Below are positions 9,963 through 18,120 of a DNA stretch of 64,000 nt, piece after piece. The stretch comes from Marinobacter sp. ELB17 (GTDB lineage: Bacteria > Pseudomonadota > Gammaproteobacteria > Pseudomonadales > Oleiphilaceae), in contig NZ_AAXY01000001.1 in assembly GCF_000169375.1 (NCBI RefSeq), positions 310,001-374,000 of the forward strand, in the 5' to 3' direction. The translations under genes were made by a program, and so were the position numbers. Under the pieces are notes generated by a model, which was not told the origin of the DNA, did not search any database, and saw nothing but the letters and a program-made list of their open reading frames with translations. Numbering within the stretch: position 1 is the stretch's first letter; each line of letters opens with the position of its first letter.

Positions 9963-10010
9963 AAAAATTGTTGGTAAATTGTTCAATTTTCGAGCTTGGT
10001 TAACCCAAGT

Positions 10011-10817
10011 CTACATCAAACCCCGTTCGGCCAGTGATATTACCTCACCGTGGCCCACAACCATATGGTCAAGAACCCTGATATCCACCAGCGCCAGAGC
10101 GTCTTTCAGGCGCTTGGTCAGTGCGATGTCGGCCTGGCTGGGTTCGGCGACACCGCTGGGGTGATTGTGGGCAAATATAACCGCTGCTGCGTTGTCTTCC
10201 AACGCCTGGCGCACCACCTCCCGCGGGTACACCGCGGCGCCGTCAATGGTGCCACGGAACAGCTCGCGATAGTGGATTATCCGGTGCCGGTTATCCAGAA
10301 ACAGGGCGGCGAAGACTTCGTGTGGGTAAGTGCCAAGGCGACTGGCCAGAAAGCGCCGGGTATCTTCGGGGGATTTTAATGGATCCCCTTGGCGCAGAGG
10401 CTCCTCCGTTACCCGCCGTGCCATCTCCATGGCTGCCTGCATTTGCGCGTACTTGGCAGTACCCAGGCCTTTTACGCTGCAGAACTGACGGCTGGATGCG
10501 GTCATCAGGCTGCGTAATCCGCCAAAGGTTTTTAAAAGATACCTGGCCATTTCCATCACGGGCATGCCGCGGGTGCCGGTGCGCAGGAATATGGCCAGCA
10601 GCTCGGCGTCTGACAAGCACCCTGAACCGTGGGCCAGCAAACGCTCACGGGGGCGCTCATCGGTAGGCCATAATGCCGCGAACGGCGCCGCTGCAGCGCT
10701 GGCGAACGGTGCTGCTGAGGCGCTGTCTGCTATCGCTGAGGTTGCCTTGGACGTAGGCGCCCGAGTGGTCTCTGTAGAGGGCTTAACGGAACTGGGTGTC
10801 GCCTGGGGGTTTCTCAT
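10011..10817 (-). CDS. radC: RadC-family JAB/MPN protein with N-terminal extension
   Basis: A 268-residue RadC/YicR-family protein. The family is widespread, and its historical link to DNA repair is doubtful. The helix-hairpin-helix part starts at about residue 48 with [12 protein letters not shown]. The metalloprotease-like JAMM motif HNHPSG is at 217-222, followed by an Asp about ten residues on. The first 47 residues are Ala/Ser/Thr-rich and absent from typical 222-225-residue members. The start is nevertheless supported by AAGGA seven bases upstream and by conservation of this leader at 19.3 kb. Its leader carries a hairpin. Confidence 0.88.
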   Translation of the reverse strand: MRNPQATPSSVKPSTETTRAPTSKATSAIADSASAAPFASAAAAPFAALWPTDERPRERLLAHGSGCLSDAELLAIFLRTGTRGMPVMEMARYLLKTFGGLRSLMTASSRQFCSVKGLGTAKYAQMQAAMEMARRVTEEPLRQGDPLKSPEDTRRFLASRLGTYPHEVFAALFLDNRHRIIHYRELFRGTIDGAAVYPREVVRQALEDNAAAVIFAHNHPSGVAEPSQADIALTKRLKDALALVDIRVLDHMVVGHGEVISLAERGLM

Positions 10818-10887
10818 GATTGCATCCTTGCAAATGAAAGGGCGGCTGATTCGAGCCGCCTAGGGGAACAGGTTCCAGATTACTAGA
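10810..10887. repeat. Left copy of the radC leader repeat
   Basis: This 78-bp segment holds the radC start, its Shine-Dalgarno and its upstream leader. It is repeated in the same orientation at 19289-19371 with a few substitutions and two small insertions in the right copy. Inside, GGCGGCT/AGCCGCC forms a hairpin, and GGAAC-N2-GTTCC is a palindrome. It marks the left border of the inserted block. Confidence 0.85.
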
Positions 10888-10963
10888 TGAAGGCTGTCGT
10901 TGCGACCATGGGAGGCAAGGTGTGGCGATTCGGAGTTTAATAACAAACCAGATTACTAGCGGG

Positions 10964-10980
10964 TTTAATGTAATATTAAG
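10964..10980. promoter_or_regulatory. PmrA/QseB-like box before the response regulator
   Basis: On the minus strand this reads CTTAAT-N5-ATTAAA, two half sites 11 bp apart, the spacing of PmrA/QseB-type boxes. It lies 47 bases before the regulator start. The second half is imperfect. It would fit autoregulation. Confidence 0.4.
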
Positions 10981-11026
10981 ACGTTCCCGTTTAAGCTCAA
11001 TGCTCGTTCTCACGTAGCTGGCAGCC

Positions 11027-11697
11027 ATGAAAACATTGATCATCGAAGATGACCGGGACCTGGCGTTGGCGATGTCGGAGTATCTCGAGCTGCACAACGT
11101 CGAATGCGACTTCGCCTACAACGGGGCGAGCGGTATCACCTTGGCTTTGCAGCATCGATATGACTGTCTGATTCTGGATAATATGCTGCCGAAGGTATCG
11201 GGCACCGATGTTTGCCGGCAGCTTAGGGCTAACGGAATCGACACGCCGATATTGATGCTGACCGCCTGTGATATGGAGGCAGACCAACTGAATGCTTCAG
11301 CGCAGGGCTTGATGATTACGTCATCAAGCCCTGCGCTATGCCTTTGCTTCTGGCCCGCCTGAACTCGTTGTACCGTAGGGATAATCCGGAACGCGAATGC
11401 ATACAGATTGCCGACCTCAGGATCTACCCGAAAGAGTATCGAGCCATTCGTTCTGAACAGGAGCTGAAGCTCACGCCGACCAGTTGGAAAATTCTGCTGT
11501 TCCTTGCCCGCCGGTCGCCGGTCGTGGTTTCGAGAAACGAGATCGAGGCGCATATTTGGCCGAATGACGATGTGGATGAGGGCACCGTTAACGTCCATTT
11601 GCACCAGCTGCGCAAGGTGGTGGACAAACCCTTTAACTGTCCCCTGATTCGCACCCATGTTGGAATTGGTTTGTCGCTTTCCGGAGAAACACCGTGA
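11027..11697 (+). pseudogene. OmpR-family response regulator, frameshifted
   Basis: Together two overlapping frames encode a normal 223-residue OmpR/PmrA-type regulator. The first frame (11027-11362) has the receiver start IIEDD, the phospho-Asp at residue 51 in LILDNMLP and the Thr in MLTA. It then loses homology after LNA. The second frame, open upstream of its ATG at 11338, restores the receiver as FSAGLDDYVIKP, with the conserved Lys, and continues into a winged-helix domain ending VRTHVGIG-like at 11697. A missing T near 11296-11297 explains the break. Either the gene is inactivated or a base was miscalled. It overlaps the kinase start by GTGA. Confidence 0.88.
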
Positions 11698-13001
11698 CAA
11701 AAGCTCTTCACGCCGTCAATCCGGTCAGGAGTCTGGCGGCGCAATCCCGACAGCAACTGCTGTATCTCGCGATTGCCCTGTTTATCGGGCTGATTGCCCT
11801 GGTAACCAGCTTCAGCGTTTACCAGATAGACCAGGCCGGCAAGAACTATATGCGCCTCGACGCCATCAAGCTGGAACAGCGTAACGAACACCCCGACTAT
11901 GTTCTGCCGCAACAGGATGACTTCAGTGCCTATCGGAAATGGGAGGACATCCCCCAAGGGGTTCGCCAGCTTTTCTCCGCTGGCAAAATCCAGCCCTCGG
12001 ACCCTCTGGAAATAGAAAGGGTTAATGAAAGGGGTGTTCGCGAATACGGTTACCTGCTGTATTCCAATCGTTATCAATCTGGCGGACTCTACCTGTTAGA
12101 GTTTGAAGAGGCTGACAAGATTGAGGCCCTGACTGAAGCTATTTTCAAGCGAACACTGATCGACGCCAGCCTGATCACTGGGCTATTTATACTGGTCCTG
12201 TTCTTTGTTATATCCTGGCTCTTCAAGAGAGCCTTGAAACCTCTTGCGCTGCTCGTTGAATGGTCAAATCAGGTCAAGCAAAATCCCAATAATAAAATCA
12301 ATGCCCAATTCTCGATCAGCGAACTGAATGAGATCGCTGAACACTTGCTGTCGACTCTGCAACAGGTCCGCGAATACAACGAGCGTGAGCAGCAGTTCCT
12401 CCGGCACGCTAGCCATGAGTTCAGAACCCCGCTGGCTATCATTCAAGCTTCTCTCGATACCTTGATGGTCAGAATCGCTCCCGAAGACCCCAATTACCGC
12501 TCACTATTGCGGGCCGGCCGGGCCAGCGCCAATATGATTCTGCTATCGGAGGCGCTGTTGTGGCTGGCACGCCAACACGCCAGGCCCATCGGTAAATCCG
12601 TCGTCCGGTCGGGTGCGCTGTGCCGTGAGCTGTTTGCGGATATGCAGTACTTGATTGAGAACAAAAGTATCCAGGTTTCAATGGACGACCAAGCTGGCAG
12701 TATCAGCATCGAAAAAGATCTGTTTCGCATTGTGCTGGCCAACCTGATTCGTAACGCTTTTCAGAACACGGCCAGTGGCACCATTGCCGTCGCAATCACC
12801 GACAATTCGTTTGCCATTTCAAATCCCGTTGATACGGAGGATTTGACGGAAACCGTCCGCTTTGGACTGGGCTTGCAACTTGTTGAACGTATTGCCGCCA
12901 AGCTTGATTGGCAGTTTGACTTCAGTCTCGATCGCCATTCTGCGCGGGTGGTCCTGCGCTGGAATCTATCCTCAGTTCCTGTTTCTCCCCAATCTTCTTA
13001 A
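11694..13001 (+). CDS. Sensor histidine kinase of the inserted block
   Basis: A 435-residue membrane kinase. TM1 is at about residues 17-41, a periplasmic sensor of about 110 residues follows, TM2 is at about 155-178, then a HAMP-like linker and a HisKA domain with the phospho-His at 241 in ASHEFRTPL. The ATPase part has the N-box NLIRNAFQNTA and a G2-like RFGLGLQLV, but no clear DxGxG G1 box. The periplasmic region is rich in charged and aromatic residues; no ligand can be named. The GTG start overlaps the regulator stop, so the two are translationally coupled. The last codons overlap the PmrA-type box in front of mipA. Confidence 0.85.
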   Translation: MTKALHAVNPVRSLAAQSRQQLLYLAIALFIGLIALVTSFSVYQIDQAGKNYMRLDAIKLEQRNEHPDYVLPQQDDFSAYRKWEDIPQGVRQLFSAGKIQPSDPLEIERVNERGVREYGYLLYSNRYQSGGLYLLEFEEADKIEALTEAIFKRTLIDASLITGLFILVLFFVISWLFKRALKPLALLVEWSNQVKQNPNNKINAQFSISELNEIAEHLLSTLQQVREYNEREQQFLRHASHEFRTPLAIIQASLDTLMVRIAPEDPNYRSLLRAGRASANMILLSEALLWLARQHARPIGKSVVRSGALCRELFADMQYLIENKSIQVSMDDQAGSISIEKDLFRIVLANLIRNAFQNTASGTIAVAITDNSFAISNPVDTEDLTETVRFGLGLQLVERIAAKLDWQFDFSLDRHSARVVLRWNLSSVPVSPQSS

Positions 13002-13013
13002 GATCCTCTTAAT
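12997..13013 (+). promoter_or_regulatory. PmrA-type box before the mipA-RND operon
   Basis: CTTAAGATCCTCTTAAT is CTTAAG-N5-CTTAAT, an exact match to the PmrA-type direct repeat. It starts inside the kinase stop region. If the second half overlaps the -35 position, TAGACT at 13030-13035 is a -10 candidate after 16 bases. The mipA start is 83 bases downstream of the box, so the operon is probably under the adjacent two-component system. Confidence 0.6.
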
Positions 13014-13095
13014 ACCCGCTGTCGGAAAATAGACTCTAGAAAAATTGGCCTCTTGCTGCACTTAGGGGGCATCGATTCATAACGGAGTATAGACA

Positions 13096-13854
13096 GTGAA
13101 AGTTATGCCGCTCATTACCCTGACCACCGCTATCCTGGCCGCCCATTCGTCCTGGTGCTGGGGCCAAGCCTCAGACAACGATAGTGAACTGGCGATAGGG
13201 CTCATCGCTTACGCCGAACCATCGATTTATCAGGGAGGTAGGCATAATGAGGGACTGCTGACCTATGTCGAGTGGGAGTGGCAGAACTGGTTTTTCCGTG
13301 ATTACTCGCTGGGCAGCTACCTCGCTGGCGGTGACAACTGGTACCTGTCCGCCGCCATCAGCTTCGATGCTTTCGGCGATGTGAAAAGGGGCGGCAGTGC
13401 CGCGTTGAAGGACATGAAGAAGCTCGATGACATCTACACCGCAGAGGTCAGCACTGGCTGGTTCGGCTCGCTGGGATATCTGGCACTGAGCTATCGGCAG
13501 GATGTCTCGGATAACCACGGGGGCGGCGCTGCTGTAGTCAGTTACGGCTATCCGCTAAAGCTCGGGAAATGGCGTATCGACCCCCACGTTTCACTGACCT
13601 ATGCGGGCAGTCAGGTTGCGCGTTATTACGTGGGAGTTGATGCCGACGAGGTGAAAGCAGGCCGCCCTGAATATCGTCCGGGCCGCTCCTTTGAATACCA
13701 GGCTGGCGTCAGCCTGTCCCGTTTTTTTGGCGAATCGAATCAGGTTTTAATCGGCCTCAATCATCGCCGTCTTTCCAGTGCAGTCTACAAAAGCCCTATC
13801 GTCGATCGGCGGCACACCTGGTCGGTCAGCGCAGGGTACATCTATGCGTTTTAA
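13096..13854 (+). CDS. MipA/OmpV-family outer-membrane protein
   Basis: A 252-residue protein with a signal peptide (about 1-24, after CWGQA) and alternating beta-strand pattern to a terminal aromatic, YIYAF, as in outer-membrane barrels. The segment YVGVDADEVKAGRPEYRPG fits the MipA/OmpV family, some members of which scaffold murein enzymes and others of which are induced by envelope stress or cationic peptides. It is the first gene after the PmrA-type box and overlaps the next gene's start by 11 bases. Confidence 0.82.
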   Translation: MKVMPLITLTTAILAAHSSWCWGQASDNDSELAIGLIAYAEPSIYQGGRHNEGLLTYVEWEWQNWFFRDYSLGSYLAGGDNWYLSAAISFDAFGDVKRGGSAALKDMKKLDDIYTAEVSTGWFGSLGYLALSYRQDVSDNHGGGAAVVSYGYPLKLGKWRIDPHVSLTYAGSQVARYYVGVDADEVKAGRPEYRPGRSFEYQAGVSLSRFFGESNQVLIGLNHRRLSSAVYKSPIVDRRHTWSVSAGYIYAF

Positions 13855-14980
13855 ACGTTTGCTAAATCGTCGGACACTCGCTTTGTTTGTAGCCATCGGC
13901 GTGTTGACAGGCGTTACTGCGCTGCTTGCTGATATGGAAAATATCGCTGACATTAAAAAACAGGATAAACCCGATTTACTTCCCTTGGTTACCGTGGAAA
14001 ATGTCAGCGCTGGTGAGCAGTCCTTAGTGGTTGAAGCCTATGCCGAGATCAAGCCGCGCTGGGTTATCGACCTGAAGTCAGATGTCAGCGGTGTCATCGT
14101 CAGAATGCATCCCCTTGCCCTTGCTGGAAGTCGCGTCAAGAAGGACGAGCCACTCTTTGTGATTGACGATATCCGTTACCAGGCCGAGCTGGCAGAAGCC
14201 GAACGCGCGTGCCGTGAGGCCGAACTGGATCAGCAGCGGGCGGTATACACAACCCGGGTGGCACAGCGACAATTTGATAGCGCCGGAGCGCAACCGCCTA
14301 ATAACCTGGCCCTGCACCTGCCCCAATTGAACATTGCCAATGCTAACGTTAAAGCGGCCAGAGCCCATGTCAAAGTAGCGAAACAGCAGCTTGACCAAAC
14401 GGTGATAAGAGCGCCTTACAGCGGCTACATCGTCGAACGCCATATCAGCCCGGGTCAAAAGTACATGGCCGGTGACCCGGTAGCTCGCCTGATTGATGAC
14501 AGTCACTACGACATCGCCGTCGGCGTTAGCAAAAGTGACTGGCAACGACTCAAGCATCCTATTCAGGGCCAAAAGGTATCACTCTTCAACGAACAGGGTA
14601 ATGCTGTCGGTAAGGCAGTCGTTCGGGAGAGTGGAGGTTACCGTGACGAAGAAACTCGCCACTATATCGTTCACCTGTACGCTCAGCGCGCTGAGACTGA
14701 TGCCCTCGCCGGGGACCTTGTCAAGGTTCGCTTCCAGGGCCGCACAGAGCACAATACACTCAGCATTCCTGCTTCGGCGCTGACCAGCAATGGCTCGGTC
14801 TGGTGGATTGAAAGTGAGAACACCCTGGCTCGCGGCGTTGTCGACGTTCTGTCCCACAACGATGATCGTGTACTGATCAGGGCGCCGCACAATAGGGCTG
14901 AGTGGCAGGTCGTTGCTATGCCCCAGTCTTCCTATCTGCCGGGCCAGAATGTCCGCACGACCACAGAGGCGGCCTGGTGA
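13844..14980 (+). CDS. RND efflux periplasmic adaptor (MFP)
   Basis: A 378-residue HlyD/AcrA-type adaptor linking an RND permease to an outer-membrane channel. One N-terminal membrane anchor (about residues 12-29) is visible and no lipobox. The lipoyl/barrel-sandwich halves are around SDVSGVIVRMHPLALAGSRVK and VIRAPYSGYIVERHISPGQ, with an alpha-helical hairpin between them. The ATG at 13844 overlaps the mipA stop; an in-frame ATG at 13778 lies inside mipA and is unlikely. The stop overlaps the permease ATG (TGATG). Confidence 0.92.
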   Translation: MRFKRLLNRRTLALFVAIGVLTGVTALLADMENIADIKKQDKPDLLPLVTVENVSAGEQSLVVEAYAEIKPRWVIDLKSDVSGVIVRMHPLALAGSRVKKDEPLFVIDDIRYQAELAEAERACREAELDQQRAVYTTRVAQRQFDSAGAQPPNNLALHLPQLNIANANVKAARAHVKVAKQQLDQTVIRAPYSGYIVERHISPGQKYMAGDPVARLIDDSHYDIAVGVSKSDWQRLKHPIQGQKVSLFNEQGNAVGKAVVRESGGYRDEETRHYIVHLYAQRAETDALAGDLVKVRFQGRTEHNTLSIPASALTSNGSVWWIESENTLARGVVDVLSHNDDRVLIRAPHNRAEWQVVAMPQSSYLPGQNVRTTTEAAW

Positions 14981-17900
14981 TGCGTGCGTTGACTGCCTGG
15001 TTTATTCGCAATTCGGTTGCTGCCAATCTACTGATGGGTTTTATCCTGTTTATGGGTGTAATCACTCTGATCACCATGCGTGTCGAGGGCTTTCCACGCA
15101 TCGAATCGGATCGGATCATCATTGCCACGGTGTTTCCGGGCGCACCGCCCGCCAAGGTTGACGCTTTGGTCAGCCAGAAAATCGAAACCGCACTGGTAGG
15201 CCTGGAAGGTGTTCGCAGTTTTTCGGCGGTCTCCACCGAGAGTCTCTCTATTATTACGATACGGCGTGCCGGCGATTACAATCTTGATAAGCTGTTGGAT
15301 CAGGTTCGGCTGCGCATGGATAGCGGAATCGAATTGCCCGCCAGGGCCGAAAGGCCACAAATTGACGCCAGTGGTTTTGATTATCCGGCGCTCTATATCA
15401 ACCTTTACGGCGATGTCGACCAGGGCACCTTGCATGAGCTCGCCAAGCGGCTGAGACAGGCGCTGCTGGCCCAGCCAGAGCTATCGCGATTGAATGTCTG
15501 GGGGCTGCAAAAGCAGGAGTTGCGTATCGAGGTCGACAGCCACAAGCTGCGGCAACTGAACCTGACCGTGCCAGATGTTGTGGAGCGCATTCGCTCCAGT
15601 TCACTGGAGTTTCAGGCAGGTTCCCTGAAAACAAGCGCCGGTAGTATCTTTATTAGAGCCGATGGTAAAGCTCAGTATGCGCCGGATTACGGGGTCATTC
15701 CCATCCTGAAGAAACATGGTGGCGGTCAGGTATTACTGGGCGACATTGCCGCTATTCATGATACCTATGTTGAGGGCGACTATCGGTTCCGCTTTAACGG
15801 CCAGCCCACTGCTGGAATTGAAATACTGGTGGGCCACCGCGAAAACTTGTTGCGTATTTCAGAAATCACCCAGCGCGTGTTGCACGACTTGCGCCCCCAG
15901 CTCCCTCAAGGGGTTCAAGCCGATGTGTGGGGCGACAGCGCCGTTTATATCGCTGACCGCCTGAGCCTGCTGACCAAAAACGGTTTCCAGGCCTTGGTTT
16001 TGGTTGCGCTGGTCCTGGCCCTGTTTCTTGATTTGAAACTCGCCTTCTGGGTGGCTATGGGGATTCCGGTGTCGGTATTGGGCTCCATCGCCGTGTCTGG
16101 CACCACTTGGGTCGATTATTCGCTCAATGATGTCACCACATTCGGATTCATCATTGCCTTGGGTATTCTGGTTGATGATGCGGTGGTTGTCGGTGAAAGT
16201 GTGTTCGAGCAGCGCAGCTTTGACAAAAATCCCATCACCGCCACCGAGGCGGGCGTAGCGCGAGTCTCCGTTGCCACTGTTTTCGGTGTTCTGACGACCA
16301 TCGCCGCCTTCTTCCCCTTGCTGGTCCTCGACAACCCACTGGGTAAGGTGCTGGCGCAGTTTTCCGGTGTGGTCATTTTCGCATTGCTGTTTTCAATGCT
16401 GGAAAGCAAGTTTATTTTACCCGCCCATCTTGCTCGCATCGATATCGACACGCCGCCCCGATGGCTGGCGGCCCGGCTCTGGAAAACGGTGCAGCAGGCC
16501 GCCCAAGCGGCGCTGTATTTTCTGCGCGACCGCTGCTATGTGCCCCTGCTCTTGGTAACTGTACGTTACCGTTATGCAGCGTTGATTCTATTCGTCAGCG
16601 TAGCGACACTGGCACTGGGACTGACTATGAAAGGCAAGGTGAAAAGCGTGTTCTTCCCGGAAGTACCTGGACAGATTATAAGCATTATCCTGGAGATGGA
16701 CCGTAGCGCGTCCGTTGAACTGACCCGCGCCAATGTTGAGCGTATCCGCGATGTGGGGGAGGCCGTCAGTGAGTTGCTGCAGCAGCAATACGGCCTAGAT
16801 AGAGCGCCTGTCCGAAGTGTTTTTGAAGCGATTAACAGCGCCGAATCCGCTGAGATCTATGCTGAGCTCACGCCGGTTAAGGAGCGGCCAGACATAGGCA
16901 TCCAACACGTTATCCAGCGCTGGCGCCAACAGGTCGGTCAGCTTGAAGGTGTCATTGAATTACGCTTTACGGGCTCTGAAGAGATTGGCGGAGGCTTCGA
17001 GATCAAGCTTGCCAGCCGCGACCAGGATACGCTGACCTCCGCCGGCAACGCACTCAAGGACTATCTGGGCACGATCGATGGAGTACATAGTCCTCGCGAT
17101 TCGATGGCGGGCACACAGGCCGAGCTAAAGGTCACGCTTAAACCCGCCGCCGAGAGCCTGGGGTTTGATCGGCAGACCCTGGCGACGCAGGTAGGCTCTG
17201 CTTTCGGCGCTGCCGAAGTGCAGAAAATCCAGCGCGGTGACACCGAGCTGGCCGTCCTGGTACAGCAGGGTATTGAACAGCGCAACACGATGGATGATCT
17301 GTTGACATTCCACATCCGGAACCATGACGGCCAATGGTTTTTGCTCTCGACCATCGCCGATGTCGAGCAGGTCCTCACGCCGAAGACGCTGCAACGGGAA
17401 AACAGCAAGTGGGTCAATGTGATCTCGGCCACCATCGATCGTAATGTGGTTGCCCCTGAAGACGTGGGGCAGGCTGTGTTAAGCCAGCTGGCGCCCCAAC
17501 TCAAACAGCAATACCCGGGCCTGGACATTAGCCTTGGCGGCGAGTTGGAAGAGATGGATGAGCTGCAAGGTGGTCTGAAGAAGGCGCTGTTGATTGCCAT
17601 GGTGCTGATTTATGTACTGTTGGCGGTACCTTTAAAGTCTTATTGGCAGCCCTTTATTATCTTGGCCATTGTCCCATTCGGTTTCGTCGGCGCCATTCTC
17701 GGTCACTTGTATCTTGATCTGGCCCTGTCGTTGCTGTCGATGTTCGGCATGCTGGCTCTGGCCGGAGTCGTCGTGAACGATAGTCTGGTTATGCTGAGCC
17801 GCCACAACGAGCTTGTTGCAGAAGGCATGAACCCCTATGAAGCGATCCAGGTCGCAGCCACCAGCCGCTTTCGAGCGATTTTTCTAACCACGACCACCAC

Positions 17901-18120
17901 CGTGGTCGGTTTGCTGCCGTTGTTGTTGGAAGCCTCCGAACAGGCTCAGTACCTGAAGCCTGCTGCAGTTTCCCTGGCCTTCGGCGAGCTTTTCTCCACA
18001 GCCCTAATGCTGTTGCTGGTACCGGTACTGATTGCCATCACTCAGGACCTCAAGCAGCTTCGCCTGACTGCTCTGTCAACGAAACCACCCAAGGAGTCCC
18101 CATGTCATTTGTCTCCGTAA
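14980..18120 (+). CDS. RND-superfamily efflux permease
   Basis: A 1046-residue inner-membrane proton/drug antiporter of the AcrB type. TM1 follows the start at about 13-33. The TM4 proton-relay motif LGILVDDAVVVGE carries the paired Asp, and two large periplasmic loops and a duplicated second half with VVNDSLVMLSRHNE are visible. Substrates are unknown. The ATG at 14980 is preferred over an upstream in-frame start at 14902 because it begins with the usual MRALTAWFIRN and overlaps the adaptor stop. The gene ends 19 bases into the hydrolase gene. Confidence 0.93.
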   Translation: MRALTAWFIRNSVAANLLMGFILFMGVITLITMRVEGFPRIESDRIIIATVFPGAPPAKVDALVSQKIETALVGLEGVRSFSAVSTESLSIITIRRAGDYNLDKLLDQVRLRMDSGIELPARAERPQIDASGFDYPALYINLYGDVDQGTLHELAKRLRQALLAQPELSRLNVWGLQKQELRIEVDSHKLRQLNLTVPDVVERIRSSSLEFQAGSLKTSAGSIFIRADGKAQYAPDYGVIPILKKHGGGQVLLGDIAAIHDTYVEGDYRFRFNGQPTAGIEILVGHRENLLRISEITQRVLHDLRPQLPQGVQADVWGDSAVYIADRLSLLTKNGFQALVLVALVLALFLDLKLAFWVAMGIPVSVLGSIAVSGTTWVDYSLNDVTTFGFIIALGILVDDAVVVGESVFEQRSFDKNPITATEAGVARVSVATVFGVLTTIAAFFPLLVLDNPLGKVLAQFSGVVIFALLFSMLESKFILPAHLARIDIDTPPRWLAARLWKTVQQAAQAALYFLRDRCYVPLLLVTVRYRYAALILFVSVATLALGLTMKGKVKSVFFPEVPGQIISIILEMDRSASVELTRANVERIRDVGEAVSELLQQQYGLDRAPVRSVFEAINSAESAEIYAELTPVKERPDIGIQHVIQRWRQQVGQLEGVIELRFTGSEEIGGGFEIKLASRDQDTLTSAGNALKDYLGTIDGVHSPRDSMAGTQAELKVTLKPAAESLGFDRQTLATQVGSAFGAAEVQKIQRGDTELAVLVQQGIEQRNTMDDLLTFHIRNHDGQWFLLSTIADVEQVLTPKTLQRENSKWVNVISATIDRNVVAPEDVGQAVLSQLAPQLKQQYPGLDISLGGELEEMDELQGGLKKALLIAMVLIYVLLAVPLKSYWQPFIILAIVPFGFVGAILGHLYLDLALSLLSMFGMLALAGVVVNDSLVMLSRHNELVAEGMNPYEAIQVAATSRFRAIFLTTTTTVVGLLPLLLEASEQAQYLKPAAVSLAFGELFSTALMLLLVPVLIAITQDLKQLRLTALSTKPPKESPCHLSP

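Noticed and set aside
10564..10863. A 99-residue frame opposite radC
   Set aside because: It lies wholly antisense to the RadC coding region and its Ala-rich composition mirrors the low-complexity radC start.
10975..10999. A second pair of TTAAG half sites (ATTAAG...TTTAAG) before the response regulator
   Set aside because: The half sites are 15 bp apart, not the 11 bp of the PmrA-type box.
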